Of a stretch of DNA of 6,452 bases, positions 1 through 5,804 are shown in pieces. This stretch comes from a bacterium (GTDB lineage: Bacteria; Chloroflexota; Dormibacteria; UBA8260; Bog-877), in contig JAJYWT010000204.1 in NCBI GenBank assembly GCA_021791345.1, positions 1 through 6,452 on the forward strand, in the 5' to 3' direction. Made by a program: the position numbers and the translations under genes. The notes under the pieces were generated by a model that was given only the letters and a program-made list of their open reading frames with translations, did not search any database and was not told where the DNA came from. Numbering within the stretch: the stretch's first letter is position 1; each line of letters starts with the position of its first letter.

Positions 1-16
1 ATACCCCTCATGGCGG

Positions 17-91
17 TGGAGCGGGAGACGGGATTCGAACCCGCGACCTTCTCCTTGGCAAGGAGACGCGCTACCACTGCGCCACTCCCGC
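17..91 (-). tRNA. tRNA-Gly (anticodon GCC), CCA encoded
   Basis: Read on the minus strand this folds as a full 75-nt cloverleaf. The 7-bp acceptor stem GCGGGAG/CTCCCGC is perfect. The D arm has a GCGC/GCGC stem and an AGTGGTA loop. The anticodon stem TCTCC/GGAGA closes a TTGCCAA loop, which puts GCC at plus-strand 57-59. The T arm carries the standard TTCGAAT loop. The discriminator base is U, as expected for bacterial tRNA-Gly, and the terminal CCA is genomically encoded at 17-19. It decodes GGC and GGU glycine codons. A TATCCT hexamer (minus strand, 102-107) lies at the right distance to serve as a -10 element, but its -35 is weak, so read-through from the transporter gene upstream is also possible. 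No sign of integration is seen at its 3' end, although only 16 bp beyond it are visible. Confidence 0.98.
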
Positions 92-118
92 GGCGATCGT
101 GAGGATACCAGACCTGGC

Positions 119-1372
119 TCACCGGACCAGGGCGGTGAGGCCGAGGGTGGAGACCAGCCCGACGGTTCCCGCCACCCCGCTGAGACGCCAGAACGCCCCC
201 CAGGTCGGGCGGTCGCCGCGGCGGCCGGCGGCGTTGAAGACGAGGATGGTCGACAGCGACCCGATCGGGGCCAGATTCGGCCCCAGGTCGGCCCCGGCGA
301 TGACCGGCACGACCATCGAGCCGAGATGGTGAGCGGCCGCCAGCCCGGCACTCACCAGAAAGGCCGCGGGAAGATTGTTGACCGCTGCCGCCAGCAGGCC
401 GGTCAGGCCCCCAACCCACAGCTGAGTGGAGAGGCCGGTGCCGCCGGTGACCATGGTGGCCCACAGTTCGCCGAGCACGTGCGACTGCTCCAACCCCGCC
501 GCGAGCACCGCCATCCCCGCCACCAGCGGCAGCAGCGCCCAGGGGCCAAAGCGCAGGGCGGCGGCGTCCTTCCGCCCGCCCCGAAGCCACATACCCAGAG
601 CCGCCAGCGCACCCGCGACCAGGGTCGGCGGCCCCAGGGGGAGGTTGAGGACGGCGAACGCGAGGTCCACCGCGGCCAGGCCGGCCAGGATGACCGCCAC
701 GGCCAACAGGAGCGACCGGTCTTGGTCGCGAGCCGGAACGGCCGGCATCCGGCCCGACCCGAGGCGCCGCCAGCTCATCACCGCGATGAGAAGGCCGGTC
801 AGCGCCAGGCCCACCACGGCCGCGGGTGTCACCTGAACCAGGTAATGCGCCAGCGGGATATGATCGCGATCCAGGAGCAGGAGGTTGACCGGGTTGCTGA
901 CGGGCAGGAGGAGTGACGCCGAGTTGGCGACGATCGCCACCGCGAGCACGAAGGGGGTCGGCGCCAGGCCCCGAGCGCGCACCCTGCCAACCAGGGACGG
1001 CGCTATCAGCAACGCCGCCGCGTCGTTGGAGAAGATGGCGGTGACGCCGGCCGTGACCACCATGGTGGCCACCAGCAGTCGCCGGGGGCTGCTGCCGCTC
1101 CACCGCTCCATGCGGTCGAGCAGCAGCTCCAGCGCCCCCACCCGGTGGAGGACCGCGGTGAGCAGGATCAGCCCTCCGAAGAAGGCGAGCACATTCGCCG
1201 TCGTGCCCAGGCCCGCCCAGGCCCGTGCCAGCGGCACCAGCCCGGTCGAGACGGCGATCACCGCCGCCGCCGCCGCCCACCACCCCGCCCCGATCCGCAA
1301 GGGCCGCAGGAGCGCGGCCCCGCAGGTGGCGGCGAACAGCAGCAGGAGGATGACAAGACTTGACATGATCAT
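119..1372 (-). CDS. arsB: ArsB-type efflux permease (ion transporter superfamily)
   Basis: A 417-residue, very hydrophobic inner-membrane protein with roughly 10-12 predicted membrane segments, close in length to E. coli ArsB (about 430). It has the duplicated re-entrant motifs of the IT superfamily: SNDAAALL (residues 115-122) and VNNLPAA (331-337), plus SNPVNLL (159-165). The stretch GADLGPNLAPIGSLST (360-375) closely matches the ArsB signature GxDLGPKLTPIGSL, which favours ArsB over generic SLC13 or NhaD relatives. The expected role is export of arsenite or antimonite oxyanions, driven by membrane potential or by an ArsA ATPase; no arsA, arsC or arsR is in the window, so the substrate remains an inference. 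The start ATG at 1372 follows a GAGGG sequence by 10 nt, but a good promoter (TTGTCC-16-TATACT) would begin transcription at about 1370-1372, making the message leaderless; a second ATG at 1366 is the alternative start. A divergent MerR gene and a palindrome over the start suggest local repression or activation. Confidence 0.8.
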   Translation of the reverse strand: MIMSSLVILLLLFAATCGAALLRPLRIGAGWWAAAAAVIAVSTGLVPLARAWAGLGTTANVLAFFGGLILLTAVLHRVGALELLLDRMERWSGSSPRRLLVATMVVTAGVTAIFSNDAAALLIAPSLVGRVRARGLAPTPFVLAVAIVANSASLLLPVSNPVNLLLLDRDHIPLAHYLVQVTPAAVVGLALTGLLIAVMSWRRLGSGRMPAVPARDQDRSLLLAVAVILAGLAAVDLAFAVLNLPLGPPTLVAGALAALGMWLRGGRKDAAALRFGPWALLPLVAGMAVLAAGLEQSHVLGELWATMVTGGTGLSTQLWVGGLTGLLAAAVNNLPAAFLVSAGLAAAHHLGSMVVPVIAGADLGPNLAPIGSLSTILVFNAAGRRGDRPTWGAFWRLSGVAGTVGLVSTLGLTALVR

Positions 1373-1379
1373 GTCAAGT
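1358..1379. promoter_or_regulatory. Perfect 22-bp palindrome, probable operator of the divergent MerR/ArsB pair
   Basis: The sequence is an uninterrupted palindrome with 11-bp arms; its core reads CTTGACA-N6-TGTCAAG (1359-1378), flanked by A and T. It overlaps the predicted -10 element, the transcription start and the first codons of the arsB-like gene, and ends 36 bp before the merR start codon. This placement fits an operator. The CTTGA...TCAAG arms resemble the HAIR element (CTTGAGT-N7-ACTCAAG) bound by HspR, itself a MerR-family repressor. Which protein binds here is inferred from the neighbouring MerR gene. Confidence 0.65.
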
Positions 1380-1404
1380 ATACCCTCATCGTGAAGTAGG
1401 ACAA
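1377..1404 (-). promoter_or_regulatory. Predicted sigma70-type promoter of the arsB-like gene
   Basis: On the minus strand TTGTCC (1399-1404, 4 of 6 consensus) is separated by 16 bp from TATACT (1377-1382, 5 of 6 consensus). The expected transcription start is about 1370, at the ATG codons at 1372 and 1366. This gives a leaderless or nearly leaderless transcript. If this promoter is used, the GAGGG at 1383-1387 lies upstream of the transcript and cannot act as a ribosome binding site. Confidence 0.5.
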
Positions 1405-1415
1405 GAGAGACTACA

Positions 1416-1871
1416 GTGCCACATAACCGTCATGACCCTGAGGAGTCCGCCAGCCGTGACCAGAGCGATCGGCAGATCGCCGAGGCGAGCCGTCAGGTCG
1501 GCATCAGCCCTCGAGTGCTCCGCTATTGGGAGCAGAGTGGAGTGGTCAAGCCGTCCCGGGACCCCGCGGGGCGGCGCCACTTCAACCGCCACGACCTGCT
1601 GGCGATCACCCTCATCCAGGAACTGCTGGAGTCGTCGGATACCTCCATAGCCGATCTGCGCCTGGTCCGCGAGCTGGCCGAGCGCGAGGTGGCGGCCGCG
1701 ATGTCAGACCCGCTAACCCGCCTGCGGCTGCTGTTTCAGAGGCAGGCGGCCGAGGAGGAGTTCCACCGCCTCATCGAGGCGATGGTCCCGCGCGAGCGCC
1801 CCCCGCTATCCCGCCCTGGCCACGACCCGGCCGGGCTCAGACCTACCGACGGGCCGGGCTCCCCGCCGTAG
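1416..1871 (+). CDS. MerR-family transcriptional regulator, cysteine-free
   Basis: A 151-residue protein with an N-terminal MerR winged helix-turn-helix. The helix-turn-helix runs from about residue 21 (IAEASRQVGISPRVLRYWEQ) and the wing from about 42 to 60 (GRRHFNRHDL), followed by the helical region of about 62-125 expected to form the dimer. A short Pro/Gly/Arg-rich tail of about 25 residues ends the protein. It contains no cysteine at all, so it cannot sense metals or arsenite through thiolate ligands as MerR, CueR or ZntR do. The HspR/GlnR-like branch of the family is a better comparison. It starts at GTG (1416), about 5 nt after the purine-rich AAGAGAGA (1403-1410); no other in-frame start precedes the HTH. 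It is divergent from the arsB-like gene and faces the palindrome at 1358-1379, so autoregulation and control of the transporter are likely. Its last 66 bp overlap the end of the convergent exonuclease gene. Confidence 0.88.
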   Translation: MPHNRHDPEESASRDQSDRQIAEASRQVGISPRVLRYWEQSGVVKPSRDPAGRRHFNRHDLLAITLIQELLESSDTSIADLRLVRELAEREVAAAMSDPLTRLRLLFQRQAAEEEFHRLIEAMVPRERPPLSRPGHDPAGLRPTDGPGSPP

Positions 1872-3182
1872 GATCAGCCAGGCCTCGTACGACTCGCCGC
1901 CCGGAAGCCAGGTGGCCCAGGGGCGCTCCGACTCGCCGGAGACTCGATGCGAGCGCATCGGCTCAGGATCTGAGGGGTCATCCCCGAGCCGGCTGCGCAG
2001 CCTCCAGATGCGCTTGGCGAACCGCTGATCCCAGCCGACCGGCGCCTCCCGGAGCGCATCCCGCGCCAGGCTGAGCGCCGCCGGAACGTCCCGCTGACGG
2101 TGCTCCAGGTCGACGCAGAGAGCCTCGGCCGCCTCCGGGTCGCGCCAGCGCTCCCAGAGTGACTGCCACGCCTGCTGCGCCTCCGCCGCCCTCCCCTCCC
2201 GCCGCAGCAGCCTCGCCTTGCGCAGCGCGGCCGCCCGATCCAGCGGGAATGGGGCCACCTCCTCGGCCCTCTGGTAAGCGACGCGCGCCCCGGCGAGATC
2301 GCCCCGTGACTCGACGAAGCGCCCCAGGCTCAACCAGTCGCTGGGCTCGGCCCCCTCAAGCTCCAGGTGCCGCCCGAGACGCTGCACCAAGGCCAACAGG
2401 GAGAGCACGTCCTGCTGGTTGTGCCGCACCACATCTGCCAGCGGGGTGGCGTCGCCGGACCGGAGGAACTGCCAATAGCGCTCGGGGGCCTCCCGACCGG
2501 GCAGGTCGGCCGGTCGCCTCTGGCCCAGTAGCTCCTCCTCAGCCACCCGCAGGGTGCACCGATCCAGACGGTGGCGAAAGAGCCGGCGCACGACCGGAAG
2601 CAGGTCGAGATGGGCGGTGGCAGGCCAGGGGCGATCTACCCCGGCCATCACCATCCGTGCCCGCAGAAGCGGCAGGTCGTAGCTGGAGCCGTTGTAGCTC
2701 AGCACCAGCGCCGCCTGAGACATCTCGGCCAGCGCGGCGCGCACCAAGGGGGCCTCCTCCCCCAGCTCCGGGAGCAGCCACTGCTCCACCTGGATCGAGT
2801 CGATGCCCTCCCGGTATGACGCCCAGCCATAGAGGAAGGGCACTGTACCCGCCCCCTTCTGCAGGCCGGTGGTCTCGAGGTCGAAGCTGAGCAGTGACAC
2901 CGGGCCCCGATGCGGCACCGCCTCCGCGAGCGGGGCCAGCACCTCCCAGGTGAGACACGGCGGCCGCAGGCCGAGCTCCGAGAGTGGGACCCGCACCTCC
3001 CGGACCAGAATCTCCCGAACCGGATCCCAAAGAAAGCCCAGCGGCGCCACACTCTCTGTCAGCTCGCCCAGCGACGGTTGGGTGGCGTCGGGTTCCAGCC
3101 CACGGGACTGTCTCGGGCCCAGCCTGAACGATGGGTCACCCTGCAGTGCGGCCAACCTCAGCCGCAGGCCCTGGCTCACCAT
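1806..3182 (-). CDS. mrfB: MrfB/YprB-like DEDDh 3'-5' exonuclease with TPR tail
   Basis: A 458-residue cytoplasmic protein with an RNase H-fold exonuclease domain and a TPR-like tail, the architecture of B. subtilis YprB/MrfB (about 410 residues). The acidic DEDDh motifs are visible: FDLET (D101, E103), SYNGSSYD (N164, D169), the family-typical HLDLLPVVRRLFR (D193), and HNQQD (H254, D258). Residues about 281-360 hold helical TPR-like repeats (DWLSLGRFVESRGDLAGARVAYQ and following; only part quoted would be LGRFVESRGDLAGARVAY). MrfB degrades DNA together with helicase MrfA in excision of mitomycin adducts. The frame is open upstream to an ATG at 3263, but those 27 extra residues are Arg/Gly-rich and lie opposite the helicase's cysteine cluster frame. 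The ATG at 3182 sits behind a GGGGG Shine-Dalgarno and overlaps the helicase stop by 7 bp, so I choose it; the two genes should be translationally coupled. The last 50 residues lack a recognised domain, and the final 66 bp overlap merR convergently. Confidence 0.9.
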   Translation of the reverse strand: MVSQGLRLRLAALQGDPSFRLGPRQSRGLEPDATQPSLGELTESVAPLGFLWDPVREILVREVRVPLSELGLRPPCLTWEVLAPLAEAVPHRGPVSLLSFDLETTGLQKGAGTVPFLYGWASYREGIDSIQVEQWLLPELGEEAPLVRAALAEMSQAALVLSYNGSSYDLPLLRARMVMAGVDRPWPATAHLDLLPVVRRLFRHRLDRCTLRVAEEELLGQRRPADLPGREAPERYWQFLRSGDATPLADVVRHNQQDVLSLLALVQRLGRHLELEGAEPSDWLSLGRFVESRGDLAGARVAYQRAEEVAPFPLDRAAALRKARLLRREGRAAEAQQAWQSLWERWRDPEAAEALCVDLEHRQRDVPAALSLARDALREAPVGWDQRFAKRIWRLRSRLGDDPSDPEPMRSHRVSGESERPWATWLPGGESYEAWLILRRGARPVGRSEPGRVVARAG

Positions 3183-5650
3183 CCCCCATCCCCCAGCAGC
3201 TCCAGTGCGGCGGCCTTCGCGCCCTGCTCCAATCCTGCGACCGGGCCCACGCAGGCGGGGCATCCGAAGGAGCAGTCACACTCCCTGAGCAGAGCGGCCG
3301 CACCCTCCAGGAGCTGCCGGTGGAGATCGAAGAGGCGGGCGCTGAGGCCGACCCCGCCAGGGTGCACGTCGTAGATGAAGACGCACGGCCCGTCCTCTCC
3401 CGGAGGGGGAGCGAGTCCTCCTGAGGCAGCGGGCCTCAGGCCCGGCTCGAACTCCTCCTGGCCGACCTGCCGGTCCACCACCGGGGGCAGCGCTCGCAGG
3501 GCGGCCCTCACCTCGGTGACCACGCCGAGGTCGCGGCGGTCGCACATGGAGACCAGGCAGGCGATCTGTCCCAGCGCATGGCCCACCGCCTCCAGCCCCG
3601 CTCCGAGCCCCACGCGCCGGGACGCGCCGACGCCTGGGAAGGAGCACCAGTAGGAGGTGGTCTGCAGGTCCCGCTCCGGGACCCGAATCGGTCCGGACCC
3701 GACCGTCTCGTGGGTAAGGAGCTTGATCTTGCGGTACATCGCGGCCAGCACGCTGACCCGCACCTCCCCGTGGCTCCTGGCGGTGGCGCCGCCGGGGTCG
3801 GGCACCGGGCCTGCAAACCGCTCCAGCACCTGCAGGCCGACCCTCAGATCCGCGTCGGTGAAGTAGTCGACCGACACCGGGTGGACGTAGGCCTTGCGCT
3901 CCTCCCAGTCCAGCCGCTCGACGTGGAACTGGCGCCCCTGGTGCATGTAGATCGCGTCGTCGTGGACCAGCAGGGGAGCCGACCACTCGTCGAGCTCACC
4001 CACCACCCTGGCGCCGGCGCCGGCCCGGCCGCCCCCGGTTCCCGCCCAGCTTCCCTGGGGGCCCTGGGCCGGCGATCCACTGCTGGCGGAGGTGTCCATG
4101 ATCACCACATTGCTGGAGGCCGCGGTCCGCAGGCTGATGGCGTCGGCGGGGAAGGCGTCGGCCGCCCAGTGCCAGCTGCCGTTGGCCCGATGCACCAGGC
4201 CGTCCTCCTGCAGCACCTCCAGCAGTCCGGCGACGTCCGCTCCCCCGAAGGGCTCGCCGTCCCTGAGCGGAAGCTCGAAGATCGCCGCCTGCAGGTGGCC
4301 GGCCAGGATCAGGAGATTGTCCGGGTCGACGAAGGCTCGCTCCGGCGACCGCTCCAAAAGGTACTCAGGGTGCCGCGCCAGGAACTGGTCCAACGGTCCG
4401 CCGCCGGTGATCAGCATCTGCAGGGCAGCTCCCGAGCGGCGCCCGGCTCTGCCCATTCGCTGCCAGAGGCTGGCGATGGTGCCGGGGTAGCCGACCAGAA
4501 CCGCCGCATCCAGCTGGCCGATGTCGATTCCCAGTTCCAGGGCGCTGGTGGCGACCACGCACCGCACCGCGCCCGTACGCAGCCCGCCCTCGATCGCCCG
4601 TCGTTCGAGCGGCAGATAGCCGCCCCGGTACGCGCGCACCCTGTCCACCCCCTCATCCCCGACACCACGTCCGTCCAGGGAGAGCTGTCGCTCCAGATAG
4701 TTCAGCAGCAGCTCCACCTGGAGGCGGGTCTGCCCGAAGACTATGGTCTGGGCGCCGGCGCGAACCAGGTCCGGGACTATCCTCCTGGCCTCCAGGCTGG
4801 CGCTGCGGCGGATTCCCAGGCGGGGCTCGACCACCGGCGGGTTGACGACCAGCAATCGCCGGCTGGGCGCGGGCGCCCCATTGTGGTCGACAACCTGCAC
4901 CGGGCGCCCCAGCAACAGGCTCGCAAGCTCTGCGGGGTTGGCGATGGTCGCCGAGGAGCAGATGTACGTCGGCCGGGCCCCATAGAAGGCGCAGATCCGG
5001 TCGAGCCGGCGAAGGACGTTGGCCACGTGGCTGCCGAAGACGCCGCGATAGGTGTGCAGCTCGTCCAGCACCACGTAGCGCAGGCCGGAGAAGAGCCGCA
5101 CCCAGGCGGTGTGGTGGGGCAGGATCCCGGTGTGCAGCATGTCCGGGTTGGTGAGGACCACCTGACCGCTCTGGCGCAGAGCGGTCCTCGCCCCGGGCGG
5201 GGTGTCACCGTCGTAGGTGAAGGTGCGAAGCTCGATGTCGATCGCATCCCCCAGCTGACGCAGCTCGTGCAGCTGGTCCTGAGCGAGCGCCTTGGTGGGG
5301 AAGAGCAGAAGCGCGGTGGCGTCGGGGTCGCGCGCGATCGCATCCAGGACCGGCAGCAGGTAGCAGAGCGACTTGCCCGAGGCGGTCGGGGTCACGACCG
5401 CGACATCCTTGCCCGCGAGGGCCAGGCCCACCGCCTCGGCCTGATGGGTGTAGAGGCGGGCCACCCCCCGGCGCTTCAGACCGGCCACCACCTGCTCATG
5501 AAGCTGCGGCGGGACAGCACCGAAATCGGCGCTCTTGGCCGGGAGCTCGCGGTCGAGCACCACCAGCTCCTGCACCGAGGGCCGGTCGACGACGGCGGGC
5601 CAGCCGGGAGCAACCGGCTGCGGCAGAGCCTCGACGCGGTTCATCTCCAT
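3176..5650 (-). CDS. mrfA: MrfA/YprA-like DEAD/DEAH-box helicase with DUF1998 zinc-cysteine region
   Basis: An 824-residue superfamily 2 helicase. Numbered from an upstream TTG at 5668 (subtract 6 for the ATG at 5650), motifs are: I TPTASGKS (93-100), Ia FPTKALAQDQ (123-132), Ib TNPDML (173-178), II DELH (202-205), III SAT (239-241), IV VFGQTR (310-315), V ATSALELGIDIG (373-384), VI QRMGRAGRR (403-411). The C-terminal DUF1998 region has MCDRRDLG (708-715) and the cluster CDCSFGCPAC (C797, C799, C803, C806), the presumed zinc ligands. B. subtilis MrfA (about 750 residues) is a DNA-unwinding helicase that works with MrfB in mitomycin C repair; the next gene here is its MrfB partner. A Gly/Ser/Ala-rich insert at about 527-552 enlarges the protein. 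Starts possible are TTG 5668, ATG 5650 and ATG 5644. I prefer 5650 because the predicted promoter would start transcription at about 5651, giving a leaderless message; no well-placed Shine-Dalgarno precedes any of the three. Confidence 0.93.
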   Translation of the reverse strand: MEMNRVEALPQPVAPGWPAVVDRPSVQELVVLDRELPAKSADFGAVPPQLHEQVVAGLKRRGVARLYTHQAEAVGLALAGKDVAVVTPTASGKSLCYLLPVLDAIARDPDATALLLFPTKALAQDQLHELRQLGDAIDIELRTFTYDGDTPPGARTALRQSGQVVLTNPDMLHTGILPHHTAWVRLFSGLRYVVLDELHTYRGVFGSHVANVLRRLDRICAFYGARPTYICSSATIANPAELASLLLGRPVQVVDHNGAPAPSRRLLVVNPPVVEPRLGIRRSASLEARRIVPDLVRAGAQTIVFGQTRLQVELLLNYLERQLSLDGRGVGDEGVDRVRAYRGGYLPLERRAIEGGLRTGAVRCVVATSALELGIDIGQLDAAVLVGYPGTIASLWQRMGRAGRRSGAALQMLITGGGPLDQFLARHPEYLLERSPERAFVDPDNLLILAGHLQAAIFELPLRDGEPFGGADVAGLLEVLQEDGLVHRANGSWHWAADAFPADAISLRTAASSNVVIMDTSASSGSPAQGPQGSWAGTGGGRAGAGARVVGELDEWSAPLLVHDDAIYMHQGRQFHVERLDWEERKAYVHPVSVDYFTDADLRVGLQVLERFAGPVPDPGGATARSHGEVRVSVLAAMYRKIKLLTHETVGSGPIRVPERDLQTTSYWCSFPGVGASRRVGLGAGLEAVGHALGQIACLVSMCDRRDLGVVTEVRAALRALPPVVDRQVGQEEFEPGLRPAASGGLAPPPGEDGPCVFIYDVHPGGVGLSARLFDLHRQLLEGAAALLRECDCSFGCPACVGPVAGLEQGAKAAALELLGDGGW

Positions 5651-5652
5651 CC

Positions 5653-5666
5653 CGAACAAATGTACC
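5653..5666. promoter_or_regulatory. Candidate LexA/DinR (SOS) box over the mrfA -10 element
   Basis: The plus strand reads CGAACAAATGTACC. Against the Gram-positive SOS box CGAACRNRYGTTYC it matches 13 of 14 positions; the only mismatch is the third base of the GTT half. The left half CGAAC is perfect and lies next to the start codon, and the box covers the predicted -10 hexamer, where a bound repressor would block transcription. No lexA gene is in the window and binding is not shown; the assignment rests on sequence match and position. Confidence 0.5.
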
Positions 5667-5687
5667 AAACCGGTGTGCGTAAGACAA
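5659..5687 (-). promoter_or_regulatory. Predicted promoter of the mrfAB operon
   Basis: On the minus strand TTGTCT (5682-5687, 4 of 6 consensus) lies exactly 17 bp before TACATT (5659-5664, 4 of 6). Transcription should start at about 5651-5653, directly at the ATG codon at 5650. This layout matches the arsB-like promoter in the same window, which also points to a leaderless start. The preceding MFS gene ends 154 bp before this ATG, so an independent promoter is expected. Confidence 0.45.
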
Positions 5688-5744
5688 GCTCCACCAACCC
5701 TGACCCCTGCAGGGGACCCGAATCCCGCTCCCGGAGTGTTCGAG

Positions 5745-5769
5745 GCCTCGGCTCAGCTCCCACCGAGGC
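5745..5769 (-). terminator. Weak stem-loop after the MFS gene, possible terminator
   Basis: GCCTCGG (5745-5751) and CCGAGGC (5763-5769) form a 7-bp GC-rich stem with an 11-nt loop, 36 bp past the MFS stop codon. No U-tract follows on the minus strand, so it would be at best an atypical terminator. Two short self-complementary sequences lie nearby, CGAGGCCTCG (5741-5750) and CCCCTGCAGGGG (5704-5715), which can compete or add structure. In such GC-rich DNA these may be chance. Confidence 0.25.
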
Positions 5770-5804
5770 GGCCCGCACCTCCGGCCGCGAAGCCCCGCCG
5801 CAAC

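Noticed and set aside
17..91. tRNA-Gly as an integration site for a mobile element.
   Set aside because: No integrase gene or duplicated tRNA 3' end is visible; the flanking side where an element would lie is almost entirely outside the window.
326..916. Plus-strand ORF inside the arsB-like gene.
   Set aside because: It is hydrophilic and low complexity (Gln/Arg/Gly/His) and is antisense to a gene with clear transporter motifs.
1360..1384. TTGACA and TATACC on the plus strand as a merR promoter.
   Set aside because: The spacer is only 13 bp, too short for a sigma70 promoter and opposite to the long spacers of MerR-regulated promoters; TTGACA is explained by the palindrome.
1526..2074. Plus-strand ORF overlapping both merR and the exonuclease gene.
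   Set aside because: Composition is Pro/Arg/Ala-rich without motifs, and it conflicts with two well-supported genes.
3183..3263. Twenty-seven-residue N-terminal extension of the exonuclease.
   Set aside because: It is Arg/Gly-rich, lies in a different frame over the helicase's conserved cysteine cluster, and the ATG at 3182 has the better ribosome site and a typical coupling overlap.
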